A stretch of DNA of 16,487 nt from the NCBI GenBank assembly GCA_029266015.1, contig JAJUFK010000021.1, positions 1 through 16,487 on the forward strand. The letters are read 5' to 3'. Within the stretch, counting starts at the first letter, position 1. Every line of letters starts with the position of its first letter. The notes below the pieces were generated by a model. The model had not been told where the DNA came from. It saw only the letters and a program-made list of their open reading frames with translations, and did no database searches. This document shows, piece after piece, positions 1 through 8,768 of this stretch. The DNA comes from Bacteroidota bacterium. Its GTDB lineage: Bacteria; Bacteroidota; Bacteroidia; Bacteroidales; UBA1715. A program made the translations under genes and the position numbers.

Positions 1-74
1 AAATGCATACTACAACATACTATGCATATACTAATTATTAATCTTTGTAATATAGTGCTCATATTCATATATTT

Positions 75-3000
75 CTATCGAATTAATGTAACCGGACCTT
101 TATGTGTATTTCCATTTGGTAGTGTAATTATATAAAAATACGTACCCGAAGTCATTTCTTTTCCTTCATATGTACCATCCCACCCTGTAGAACCTTCATA
201 CAATGTTTGTCCCCATCTATTTACTATAATGGTTGGCAAATTCATGCCTTCTAAATAAACATCATTTATACCGTCTTTATTAGGCGAAAATGCATTAGGA
301 ATAAATACTTCATTTGTTATAACTAAATCAACTGTTGCTGTATCCATACATTGTGGATGCGTAGCAGCTGTAAGAATAATTGGATAAGTTCCCGAAAAAT
401 CATATCTACGTGTAACATGAGTAGTTGAAAGTTCTCGTCCATCACCCATATCCCAATGCCATGTAATAGGCATTGATGTAGAATCACTTGTATTTATAAA
501 ACGTAATGTTTCAAGCATTCGTGCCGGATTTTTTGATACAGTAAACGATGCTTTTGGCATTTGATACACTCCTATATATTGATTTTTAGTTTCCGTAAAA
601 TCACATCCACCTGCAGTAGCTGTTAAACTTACAGTATATATGCCTGTGGTATAATCTGCTGCAGGATTTTGCTCTATTGACGTTGTGCCATTGCCCAAAT
701 CCCACGACCAATTAGTGATAGTAAATAACGACTCCGATAAATCGGTAAATTGTATTGTAGTATCTTGACACGAAATAGTAATATCTGATTCAAAATCGGG
801 TATTACTTGATACACGGTAACATTATTAGGAGCTGTAATTGTTTGCGACGTACAACCATTATCATCTTCTAATACCAAAGCTGTAGTATAAATATTTCCG
901 GTAGTATAGGTATATTCTATTTCAGACAGAGGTGAGTCTTCTGTTTGGTTGGTATTACCATAAAACCAATTGTATTTAGTAGTATTTACTGCATTGGCTG
1001 TAAATGTAATAGTAGACGGAGCACACGACTCTATTGGTGTAAATGTATACGTTCCTTGCGGTCCACCTACTTCAATATAGTCGGTACGTAAAAGTACATC
1101 GGTACAACCAAAATCATCGGTTACAGTAAGTCTTACATCATTTATTCCCGGGCCACGATATTGATATACAGGTTCTTCTTCGGTACTGGTATTCGAAAAT
1201 GGGTTATATAAATCTTCGAACAACCAACTATACGAAACGATAGAACCTAAAGCCGAACTCGAAGAATTAGTCATAGTTGCTGAACCCGTACTCCAACAAG
1301 GAATTATCAAATCAGTCGTTGAGAAATTAGCTACTGGATGTTTTATTGTAATTGTAGTTGATAGTGTACTATCACAAGTATTTGCATCTATCACTCGCAG
1401 ACTAACAGTAAAGATTTGATCGTTGTTTACCACATAATTATGTGACGGGCTTAATGCATTGCTCAATGGCGTTGCGTCACCAAAATTCCATTCGTTAATA
1501 GTTTGTCCTGTAGAAGTATTTGTAAACACTACCGCATTGTTATGACAGGTGGTAGGAGCAACTGTAAAACTTGGATATGGCTTAGTTGGTGTTATTGTAA
1601 TAGTTTTTGTACTATCACAACCTCGCGAATCAGTAATAGTCAATACTGTTGTATATGTACCACGTGTAGTAAAAACATGAGTTGGATTTTTACTTACGGC
1701 ATTTGTTTGTATTACGTTACCATTATACGTCCATGTATATGTATTATCAACATTTTCTTGAATTACTAAGGTGTTTCCATCTCCAAAATTCCAATTCCAT
1801 CTAACTACAGAATCAGGTAAAGTTGCTGTAGAATTATCGGTAAAATCAACCGATAAAGGAGCACATCCGGTAATTTTATTGGCAGTAAATTGCACCGATG
1901 GTACCTGATAAATAACAACATTAGCAACTTTGGTTATGGTATCACTACAACCGTTAGAATCAAAAGCAACAAGACGAACATCAAAATTTCCTGATGTAGT
2001 ATAAATATGTGTAGGTGTTGCTGTAGTACCATAAGGTGTTCCATCACCAAAATCCCACTCCCATGCACTTATTGACCCAATATCTGTTGTAGAAATATCG
2101 GTAAAACTAACACCGGTGTGTTGGCAACTTTGATTTTTGTTCTGAGTAAATTGTGGCACTACATCAGATGCAACAAATGCCACTTCAATAGAATCTTCGC
2201 ACGAATAAGTTGTATTTACCACTCGTAATTTACTTGTATAATTTCCTGCTGCTGTGTATTCATATTTTGGACTTTTATTCCCAACAATTGTTTCAATCTT
2301 GTCGGGATCAACACCATTACTCCATGTCCATGTGTTCCCTATTATAGAAAGTTTCATTCCATCGCCAAAATCCCAATAATATTCATCGGCAAGTACTGAT
2401 GCGTCAGTAAATTGAATTGTATCTGGAAATGCACAAAGTACAGAGGGATTAATCGTATATCGTGCAATAGGCGGTAAGATAGTTACATAATCAGTTTTTA
2501 CAGCAATATCAGGACAATGATAATGTTCTGCCCTCAGAGATACTGTATATGTTCCAGTATCAGCATATACATACGTTGGGTTTTTACCGGTTTGTGTTGT
2601 TCCATCACCAAAATCCCAAATCCAATTATTACACCATGACTCAGCTAAATCTTCAAAATCCATTGGTGTATTAAAACACACGGTTGTTGGAATTGTTTGA
2701 AAATCTGATGTTGGTGTCATTCCCGCACCAACATAATCATTACGAGTTAGTGTATTTGTACACCCTGCATTATCGGTTACTGTAAGCCGAACATTATATG
2801 AACCTGTATCTGTTAATGTTATTACAGGATTTTTAATAGTAGAGGTAAGAGTAATTGTTCCATCTTCTCGTTGAATTTGCCAATCCCAATTTGTTATAGG
2901 ATTATTAGACGTACTTAAATCAGTAAACGTTACCGGTAGAGGAGCACAACCGCCTAATGTGTTCGAAGCAAAATCAACTTGAGGTACTCGTATGCGAATA

Positions 3001-4340
3001 TGGTTAGGAAATGTTGCTGTGTTTATACATCCATTATTATCAGTTACCTGCAAAGTAACATTATAGGTTCCTAAAGCATTATACGTATATGTGGGATTTA
3101 TTTGCGTTGATGTTCCTCCATCACCAAAATTCCATGCTGCCGAAGCAGTATTTGCCGTAGTGTTTGTGAAATTTACTGTGAAAGGAACTGTACACGAAGT
3201 TGTAGCACTTTCGGTAAATGTAGGTGTAGGCAAATCATATATTGTAATATCTTGTGTTTTTGTGTCGGTACAACCAGCGCTATTTTGCGATGTTATAGAT
3301 ACAGTATATGTGCCTGCTGTGGTATATACATGTGTTGGATTTGGAAGATTTGATGTGGGCGAACCATCGCCAAAATCCCATGTTCGCGATACAACACCTG
3401 CCGATGATACATCGGAAAATTGAGCTGCAGTTCCTCTACATACGGTATTATCTGCTATTTGAATACCGGCTGTAAATGTGCCTACTTTTATAAGATCGGT
3501 TTGCGTAAGTATATGTTCACAATTAGATGCTGTTCTGACACGTAAACTTACACTGTAATTTCCTGTAGATGTGTATGTATGTGTTGGATTTGCTTCGGTA
3601 GATGTTTGTCCGTCACCAAAATTCCATAAATAACTTGTAATAGGTCCTGTAGAAGCTCCACTATTGAATGTTGTGGTAAACGGTGCTGTACAGCCTTCGA
3701 TACTAGATGCCGAAAATGAAGCAGTAGGTTTCGTAGAAATATTTACTGCTGTTGCATTGTTGTAGAAAGCGGTACATCCATTGGCATTGGTTATTGAAAG
3801 AAATACAGCATAAGTTCCAATATTTGCATAGGTGTGAGTTGGGTTTTGCAAAGCTGATACATTTCCATCTCCAAAATTCCAAGCCCAGTTTGTTATAGGA
3901 ACATCAGAAGTTGACGCATCATTAAATTGAAGTAAATCGCCTTGACATTGTGCTGTTTGTGATATTGTAAAATTAGCTGTAGGATTTGCATAAATTCGAA
4001 TATATGCTGTTTTTTCCATTGTGTTACTACCCGATGCATTTGTTGCAGTAAGTCGTACCGTATATGTTCCCGGTGTAGAATATATAAATGAATATTTTCT
4101 GTCGGCTCGTAATTCGGGAGTTTGATTACCCCCTATACCAAAATTCCATGTAAGACTTGTAGGATTATTAGTTGATAAGTCTTCAAAAATTATAACAGTA
4201 ACTCCACAACCCGATGTTGCAGATGCTGTAAAATTTGCAACCGGTGCTTGAGCAAATATACTATAACTAATAAATAACAGAGGAATTACAATACATTTTT
4301 TTGCAAACTGAAAACAACGGAGCGTATATACTGTAACCAT
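75..4340 (-). CDS. Secreted multi-PKD-domain protein with T9SS type B C-terminal sorting domain
   Basis: Large cell-surface or secreted protein of about 1,421 residues. The N-terminus (FAKK, then a hydrophobic stretch ending SIFAQ) reads as a Sec signal peptide of roughly 30 residues. About 15 PKD (Ig-like) domains of 80-105 residues follow, recognised by repeated WNFGDG/WDFGDG cores, NPTHTY and GTYTVSL strands. Domains 6, 12, 13 and 14 have degenerate cores (for example WQIQRED, WLFEDL, WFYGNT). The last ~79 residues (from NEVFIPNAFSPNKDG through NRWG and GWDG to TLIR) match the gliding-motility-associated/CHU_C type B domain that directs export by the type IX secretion system. The function is probably adhesion or surface structure; no catalytic domain is visible. 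I chose the ATG at 4340; an in-frame TTG at 4346 would add two residues. No Shine-Dalgarno is seen, as is usual in Bacteroidota. Recurrent short DNA repeats inside the gene are the PKD cores. Cysteine placement is unusually regular (see findings). Confidence 0.93.
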   Translation of the reverse strand: MVTVYTLRCFQFAKKCIVIPLLFISYSIFAQAPVANFTASATSGCGVTVIIFEDLSTNNPTSLTWNFGIGGNQTPELRADRKYSFIYSTPGTYTVRLTATNASGSNTMEKTAYIRIYANPTANFTISQTAQCQGDLLQFNDASTSDVPITNWAWNFGDGNVSALQNPTHTYANIGTYAVFLSITNANGCTAFYNNATAVNISTKPTASFSASSIEGCTAPFTTTFNSGASTGPITSYLWNFGDGQTSTEANPTHTYTSTGNYSVSLRVRTASNCEHILTQTDLIKVGTFTAGIQIADNTVCRGTAAQFSDVSSAGVVSRTWDFGDGSPTSNLPNPTHVYTTAGTYTVSITSQNSAGCTDTKTQDITIYDLPTPTFTESATTSCTVPFTVNFTNTTANTASAAWNFGDGGTSTQINPTYTYNALGTYNVTLQVTDNNGCINTATFPNHIRIRVPQVDFASNTLGGCAPLPVTFTDLSTSNNPITNWDWQIQREDGTITLTSTIKNPVITLTDTGSYNVRLTVTDNAGCTNTLTRNDYVGAGMTPTSDFQTIPTTVCFNTPMDFEDLAESWCNNWIWDFGDGTTQTGKNPTYVYADTGTYTVSLRAEHYHCPDIAVKTDYVTILPPIARYTINPSVLCAFPDTIQFTDASVLADEYYWDFGDGMKLSIIGNTWTWSNGVDPDKIETIVGNKSPKYEYTAAGNYTSKLRVVNTTYSCEDSIEVAFVASDVVPQFTQNKNQSCQHTGVSFTDISTTDIGSISAWEWDFGDGTPYGTTATPTHIYTTSGNFDVRLVAFDSNGCSDTITKVANVVIYQVPSVQFTANKITGCAPLSVDFTDNSTATLPDSVVRWNWNFGDGNTLVIQENVDNTYTWTYNGNVIQTNAVSKNPTHVFTTRGTYTTVLTITDSRGCDSTKTITITPTKPYPSFTVAPTTCHNNAVVFTNTSTGQTINEWNFGDATPLSNALSPSHNYVVNNDQIFTVSLRVIDANTCDSTLSTTITIKHPVANFSTTDLIIPCWSTGSATMTNSSSSALGSIVSYSWLFEDLYNPFSNTSTEEEPVYQYRGPGINDVRLTVTDDFGCTDVLLRTDYIEVGGPQGTYTFTPIESCAPSTITFTANAVNTTKYNWFYGNTNQTEDSPLSEIEYTYTTGNIYTTALVLEDDNGCTSQTITAPNNVTVYQVIPDFESDITISCQDTTIQFTDLSESLFTITNWSWDLGNGTTSIEQNPAADYTTGIYTVSLTATAGGCDFTETKNQYIGVYQMPKASFTVSKNPARMLETLRFINTSDSTSMPITWHWDMGDGRELSTTHVTRRYDFSGTYPIILTAATHPQCMDTATVDLVITNEVFIPNAFSPNKDGINDVYLEGMNLPTIIVNRWGQTLYEGSTGWDGTYEGKEMTSGTYFYIITLPNGNTHKGPVTLIR

Positions 4341-4738
4341 AAGCAAAGGTTTAAATTGTTCTTATTCTATCTATTCATATAGTTGCCGATTAAAGATTGA
4401 ATCATGAATTTCACAATACTCTCAAAAAATTAAGAAACAATCCTATTATCGCCAAATTATGTTGAAAATTACAAGTTTTTTTCGTGAAATACAAAATTTT
4501 TGAGAGGTTTTTTATTATCTTAATGCAATATTTTTGCGTTAATAAAATTTAACAATTCATAAAATTCTGATTTAAAGCAACTTGTATATTTTTAAAATTG
4601 CAACTTGTAAGTCATGTTTTCACTACAGATTACGCAGATTTTCACAGATATATATTTAATGTATTAACACCTAAATCAATACAGTGATATATATGAATAT
4701 CTTCCAATTACAGTTTCAGATATATAGGTAATCGGCAT
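4341..4738. other. Intergenic spacer between uvrA 3' end and the PKD gene
   Basis: About 400 AT-rich bases with no credible reading frame. It should hold the end of the uvrA transcript and the promoter of the PKD gene, but I cannot point to a convincing promoter or terminator. Visible structure: an inverted repeat of about 12 bp (4419-4431 against 4495-4506, core CTCTCAAAAA/TTTTTGAGAG, 63-nt loop), a 10-bp direct repeat GCAACTTGTA (4577-4586 and 4600-4609), and a CAGATT triplet repeat at 4621-4650 listed separately. Confidence 0.6.
4621..4650. repeat. Short CAGATT-type intergenic repeat
   Basis: Three CAGAT(T/A) words occur at 4626, 4635 and 4645, about 9-10 bases apart, separated by ACG and TTCA. 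From general knowledge, similar CACAGATTACGCAGATT-like strings recur between genes in many Bacteroidota and some other bacteria. Only one copy is visible here, so dispersal in this genome is not shown. Function unknown. Confidence 0.4.
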
Positions 4739-7534
4739 TTATCTTAACTTTTCTTTCAAAAATGTTCCTGTGTATGATTCCTTACATGTAATAATTTGCT
4801 CAGGGGTTCCCTCAAATACAATATTTCCTCCATGTTCACCGCTTTCGGGACCAATGTCTATAATCCAGTCGGCACATTTTATGACATCAAGATTATGTTC
4901 TATAACTATAATCGTATGCCCCTTTTGAATTAATTTTTCAAATGAAGTCAATAGTTTTTGAATATCGTAAAAATGCAAGCCGGTAGTTGGTTCATCGAAT
5001 ATAAATAAACAGGGTTGTTCTTTGGATTCTTTGCCAATAAACGATGCTAATTTTATACGTTGCGATTCGCCTCCACTTAGTGTACTCGACGATTGACCAA
5101 GTTTTACATATCCTAAGCCAACGCTTTGGAGTGGAAGTAATTTTTCTACAATTTTTAGTGTTGTAATATTTTTTTCTTCTCCAAAAAACTGAATAGCTTC
5201 GTCTACTGTCATTTCTAATATATCGTAAATTGATTTTTTACGATATTGTACTTCTAATACTTCGTCTTTGAATCGTTTGCCATTGCATTCTTCGCATACC
5301 AATTCCAAATCGGCCATAAATTGCATTTCTACTTTTATGATACCTTCACCTTGGCATTCATCGCATCTTCCACCTTCGGTATTGAATGAAAAGTGTGATG
5401 GCTTGAAGCCCATAAGCTGCGAAGCTTTTTGGTCTGCAAACAATTTTCTGATATCATCAAATGCTTTAGAATAAGTTACCGGATTGGAACGAGTAGAGCG
5501 ACCAATTGGATTTTGATCAACAAATTCTACCGAAAATATGTGACCTTGTACTCCAGTAATTCCATCGCATTCGCCCATTTGTATACCATGTTCTCCTATA
5601 GCTCGTTGCACGGCGGGGTATAGTATTTTGTTTACTAGCGATGATTTGCCCGAACCACTTACGCCCGTTACGGCAGTAAATACTCCTATAGGAAAATGTA
5701 CGGTTATATTTTTTAAATTATTTTCGCGGGCTCCTTGTACAGTAATTGCATGTTTCCATGCTTTGCGTTTTTGTGGTACAACAATTTGTTTTCTACCGGT
5801 CAAATAATCGGCAGTAAGCGAATTGGTAGAATGAATTAATTCGTCAATACTTCCTTCAAATACAACTTCGCCACCATTGCTTCCGGCTCCCGGACCAATA
5901 TCGATGATGTGATGTGCAGCACGCATTATTTCTTCGTCGTGTTCTACCACAAGCACGGTATTTCCTATTTGTTGTAGTTTAAGTAAAACCTGAATCAATA
6001 AATGAGTATCGCGTGGATGCAAACCTATACTGGGTTCGTCTAAAATATAGAGCGACCCAACTAAACTACTACCAAGTGATGTTGCTAAGTTTATGCGTTG
6101 CGATTCACCACCCGATAAAGTATTCGATAATCGGTTTAGGGTAAGATAGCCTAAACCAACATTTTCAAGGAATTCTAATCGGGTACGAATTTCAATAAGT
6201 ATTCGTTTTGCTATTGTTTGTTCGTGTTCATTGAGCGTAAGTTTGTCGAAAAATGTGCGTAAATCACGTATCGACAAATCAACTAATTCGGTAATTGGGG
6301 TATTTTGAATGCGAATATATGAAGCTTCGGGTTTTAATCGACTGCCGTTGCATGTAGGACAAATAGTTTTACCTCTATATCGCGAAAGCATTACTCGGTA
6401 TTGAATTTTGTACAAATTTTCTTCTACCATTTTGAAAAAAGCATTAATGCCTCCAAAATATTGATTGCCTGTCCATACCAATTTTTGTTGCTCTTTGCTT
6501 AACTCACTATATGGTTTATGTATGGGGAAATTGAATTTTTCGGCATTCATAACCAATTCGTCTTTCCATTCACTCATTTTGTCTCCTTTCCAACATACTA
6601 CGGCATCGTCCCATATGGAAAGACTTTTGTTTGGTATAACCAAATTGGGGTCAATTCCCATAACTTTACCAAATCCCTCACATGTTGGGCAAGCTCCCAA
6701 GGGGCTATTGAAACTGAAAGTGTGAACCGTTGGTGGTTCAAATACAATTCCGTCGGCTTCAAATGTGTTAGAAAATGAATACGATTGCATGGCATTATCT
6801 TCTTCGACCCATACAATGCAAGTACCATTGCCTTCGAAAAAAGCAGTTTGAATAGAATCTGCCATGCGCGACAATTGTGAATCATCGCTCACTATACGGT
6901 CTATGAGTAAACAAATATCTTGCGGAGTACAATTACTTTTTTTCTGTACAAATTCCTCAATACGAACTATTGATTGTGTACACAGTATTCGACTAAACCC
7001 TTGTTGTAAAAACAATTCAAGTTTTTTTTGTAATTCAGATTTTTCGCATTCTACCGGTGAAGTAATATATATTTTATGGTTAGGTTTTGATACTATAAAA
7101 TCTACCACATCTTGTACAGAATGACGCTTAACTTCAACACCGGAAACAGGAGAATATGTTTTGCCTATACGAGCATACAATAATTTAATGTAATCATAAA
7201 TTTCGGTACTGGTTCCTACTGTAGAACGAGGATTTGCGGTATTTACCTTTTGCTCTATAGCTATAGCGGGTGGAATTCCTGTAATGTAATCAACTTCGGG
7301 TTTATGAATTTTTCCTAAAAATTGGCGAGCATATGCCGAAAGACTTTCAACATAGCGGCGTTGCCCCTCGGCATATATTGTATCAAACGCAAGTGACGAT
7401 TTTCCGGAACCCGATAAGCCTGTAATTACCACAAAACTATTGCGTTGAATTTTGAGTGATACATGTTTTAGATTATGTACCGAAGCTCCCTGAATTTCAA
7501 TATGTTTTGTTTGCGTTATTCTTTGTTCGCCCAT
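4739..7534 (-). CDS. uvrA: UvrABC excision nuclease subunit A
   Basis: DNA-damage recognition ATPase of nucleotide excision repair; dimers of UvrA scan DNA and load UvrB. At 931 residues it is close to the usual ~940 and complete. Two ABC modules are visible: Walker A GLSGSGKSS at 39-47 and GVSGSGKSS at 624-632; signature LSGGESQR at 473-480 and 819-826; Walker B with ILDEP near 497-501 and IFDEP near 845-849. Zinc-binding CxxC pairs are C282/C285 with C392/C395 in the first half and C724/C727 with C747/C750 in the second (CDEC ... CEEC). The start is ATG at 7534, just before the conserved IEIQGASVHNLK opening; no Shine-Dalgarno is evident. It is divergent from the sigma-factor gene across 227 bp and is probably transcribed alone. 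In E. coli uvrA is LexA-regulated; I did not recognise an operator here. Confidence 0.98.
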   Translation of the reverse strand: MGEQRITQTKHIEIQGASVHNLKHVSLKIQRNSFVVITGLSGSGKSSLAFDTIYAEGQRRYVESLSAYARQFLGKIHKPEVDYITGIPPAIAIEQKVNTANPRSTVGTSTEIYDYIKLLYARIGKTYSPVSGVEVKRHSVQDVVDFIVSKPNHKIYITSPVECEKSELQKKLELFLQQGFSRILCTQSIVRIEEFVQKKSNCTPQDICLLIDRIVSDDSQLSRMADSIQTAFFEGNGTCIVWVEEDNAMQSYSFSNTFEADGIVFEPPTVHTFSFNSPLGACPTCEGFGKVMGIDPNLVIPNKSLSIWDDAVVCWKGDKMSEWKDELVMNAEKFNFPIHKPYSELSKEQQKLVWTGNQYFGGINAFFKMVEENLYKIQYRVMLSRYRGKTICPTCNGSRLKPEASYIRIQNTPITELVDLSIRDLRTFFDKLTLNEHEQTIAKRILIEIRTRLEFLENVGLGYLTLNRLSNTLSGGESQRINLATSLGSSLVGSLYILDEPSIGLHPRDTHLLIQVLLKLQQIGNTVLVVEHDEEIMRAAHHIIDIGPGAGSNGGEVVFEGSIDELIHSTNSLTADYLTGRKQIVVPQKRKAWKHAITVQGARENNLKNITVHFPIGVFTAVTGVSGSGKSSLVNKILYPAVQRAIGEHGIQMGECDGITGVQGHIFSVEFVDQNPIGRSTRSNPVTYSKAFDDIRKLFADQKASQLMGFKPSHFSFNTEGGRCDECQGEGIIKVEMQFMADLELVCEECNGKRFKDEVLEVQYRKKSIYDILEMTVDEAIQFFGEEKNITTLKIVEKLLPLQSVGLGYVKLGQSSSTLSGGESQRIKLASFIGKESKEQPCLFIFDEPTTGLHFYDIQKLLTSFEKLIQKGHTIIVIEHNLDVIKCADWIIDIGPESGEHGGNIVFEGTPEQIITCKESYTGTFLKEKLR

Positions 7535-7750
7535 TACTGTTATTTTTTACAAAAATGAGAAAAAAAGTGATTGTTTACACATAATAGAGTCAATAAGTTT
7601 TTAAAGTTGTACCGAAGCAAATAAAAAAATATTTCTTCAAAAATTTGATTTTATAAAATTTTCAAACTATTTTAGCATAAAATTTGTAAAACACTAAAAA
7701 AATTATTGCCTATAGATAGAACATATACTTTTCAATAACAATTAAAATTA

Positions 7751-7757
7751 AGGAGGT
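7751..7757 (+). promoter_or_regulatory. Strong Shine-Dalgarno of the sigma-factor gene
   Basis: AGGAGGT lies five bases before the ATG at 7762 and is a near-perfect complement to the 16S rRNA tail. Such sites are rare in Bacteroidota, where most genes, including the others in this window, have AT-rich leaders. It fixes the start codon of the sigma factor. A loose Bacteroidota-like -7 candidate (TATACTTTTC, 7724-7733) sits upstream but has no good -33 partner, so I do not call a promoter. Confidence 0.85.
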
Positions 7758-7761
7758 TATA

Positions 7762-8349
7762 ATGAAAAGATATGTTTCTGACCAAGAATTGGTACACGAA
7801 TTCATGCAAGGCAATCACAAAGCAATGGATACATTGCTTGAACGTCACAAACGAAAAATCTACGGGTATATTAAACATTTGGTAAAAGATGCTACGCTTG
7901 CCGAAGATTTATTTCAAGACACATTTGTAAAAGTTATTCGTTCGCTTCGTCAAGGAAGTTACCACGACGACGGTAAATTTATTGCCTGGGTTATGCGAAT
8001 TGCTCACAATTTGGTGATAGACCATTTTCGCCGAGAAAAAAATTACAAAGAAGTATCGAACGAACAAGGCGAGTATGATTTATTCAATAATATGAAGTAT
8101 TCGCAAGAAACTGTTGATATTACCTGGGCTCGCGAACAAATAAGTAAAGATGTAAAAAAACTTATCCAGCAATTGCCCGAAGAGCAAAAAAACATAGTAA
8201 TAATGCGGTTGTATTTGGATATGAGTTTCAAAGAAATTGCAGAACATACCGAAGTAAGTATAAATACAGCCTTGGGCAGAATGCGATATGCAATTATAAA
8301 TATGCGTAAAATGATGGAAGAAAAACAAATGAGCCTTACTCTGCAGTAG
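7762..8349 (+). CDS. ECF-type sigma-70 family RNA polymerase sigma factor
   Basis: Alternative sigma factor of 195 residues, normal for the ECF group. Region 2 covers about residues 20-95 (DLFQDTFVKV at 49-58, the promoter-melting/-10 helix AWVMRIAHNLVIDHFRR around 75-91). Region 4 covers about 135-185 with LPEEQKNIVIMRL and the -35-binding helix-turn-helix SFKEIAEHTEVSINTALGR. No anti-sigma (FecR-like or zinc-ASD) gene lies next to it, so its control is not obvious from context; it stands alone, divergent from uvrA and convergent with ppk1. The regulon cannot be inferred. The last five codons (SLTLQ, except the first base) and the stop lie inside a 68-bp direct repeat that is also the 3' end of ppk1 read on the other strand, so the extreme C-terminus may have been shaped by the rearrangement described in the findings. 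Confidence 0.95.
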   Translation: MKRYVSDQELVHEFMQGNHKAMDTLLERHKRKIYGYIKHLVKDATLAEDLFQDTFVKVIRSLRQGSYHDDGKFIAWVMRIAHNLVIDHFRREKNYKEVSNEQGEYDLFNNMKYSQETVDITWAREQISKDVKKLIQQLPEEQKNIVIMRLYLDMSFKEIAEHTEVSINTALGRMRYAIINMRKMMEEKQMSLTLQ

Positions 8350-8400
8350 GTTTCATTTTGTATTTTTTCTTAAGATACTCATAAATAGCTTCTTGTGAAC
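8333..8400. repeat. 68-bp direct repeat, copy 1 (at sigma-factor 3' end)
   Basis: This stretch matches 9051-9118 over 68 bases without gaps, offset 718 bp, with three mismatches (65/68). It starts at the end of the sigma gene (GCCTTACTCTGCAG) and runs to CTTCTTGTGAAC. It contains the sigma stop codon TAG (8347-8349) and, on the minus strand, a copy of the ppk1 stop codon (8336-8338). The match ends sharply on both sides. Confidence 0.95.
8336..8400 (-). pseudogene. 3'-terminal fragment of ppk1
   Basis: Read on the minus strand this copy encodes the last 21 residues of PPK1 (SQEAIYEYLKKK then YKMKPTAE) plus its stop. The three differences from the intact gene fall in two adjacent codons (TTG AAA against CTT AAG) and are all synonymous. 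Upstream the reading frame continues a few codons (RQKAAG) and meets a TGA, with no further clear PPK1 similarity. It is therefore a gene-end fragment, not a functional gene. It may be the original ppk1 end displaced by the insert. Confidence 0.75.
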
Positions 8401-8494
8401 CTGCAGCTTTTTGACGTGTTCATTTTAGTCTGGTAAAGTTACTAAATTCAATTTTTTTTGTATTAAAATACATACTTTATTTTTAATTCTTCTT

Positions 8495-8521
8495 GTTCTT
8501 TTGGCATTGCCCCAAAAGAAC
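8495..8521. repeat. Perfect 10-bp stem-loop
   Basis: GTTCTTTTGG (8495-8504) pairs exactly with CCAAAAGAAC (8512-8521) across a 7-nt loop, CATTGCC. There is no T-run on either exit side, so it does not look like an intrinsic terminator. It is part of the repeat-like insert. Confidence 0.85.
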
Positions 8522-8531
8522 CAAAAAGTCT

Positions 8532-8660
8532 AGGCTACAAGAATGCATCCTCCCGCTCTAGCTCAAAATTAAGAAACATATAGAAACCACATGACTAAAG
8601 CAACTTTCTGAATGTTTCTAAGTTTTGAGCTATCCGCCCACGCACGCAAGCTCGTAGCCT
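8532..8660. repeat. 129-bp imperfect inverted repeat
   Basis: The outer arms AGGCTAC (8532-8538) and GTAGCCT (8654-8660) are perfect. A less regular middle follows. The inner arms 8559-8579 and 8612-8632 match at 19 of 21 positions, including a perfect 10-bp TAGCTCAAAA/TTTTGAGCTA. The loop is about 32 nt. The RNA from either strand could fold into one long hairpin. Such REP- or MITE-like units are often multicopy, but this was not tested. Confidence 0.85.
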
Positions 8661-8768
8661 TTGAAGATATCCCAAAGTTCATTGCAAAATAAAAAAAGAA
8701 AAACAAAAAATTGCGGTCTTTGGAGTTTGCTCATGCCATTCAACTAAGTAATCGTTAAAAATAATGAA

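Noticed and set aside
3..27. Possible terminator after the PKD gene (ATGCATA/TATGCAT, 11-nt loop)
   Set aside because: Only a 7-bp AT-rich stem at the window edge, with no visible T-run on the minus strand.
3091..3423. Plus-strand reading frame of 110 codons opposite the PKD gene
   Set aside because: Antisense shadow of a repetitive coding sequence; no start signal, no recognisable domain.
420..4160. Regularly spaced short repeats (CCATC-CCAAAAT-CCCA) resembling a CRISPR or minisatellite
   Set aside because: They are the codons of the WNFGDG cores of the PKD domains, spaced at one per domain, inside one intact reading frame.
6598..6885. Alternative-frame reading frame inside uvrA
   Set aside because: Lies wholly within an intact, conserved uvrA frame and shows no protein family features.
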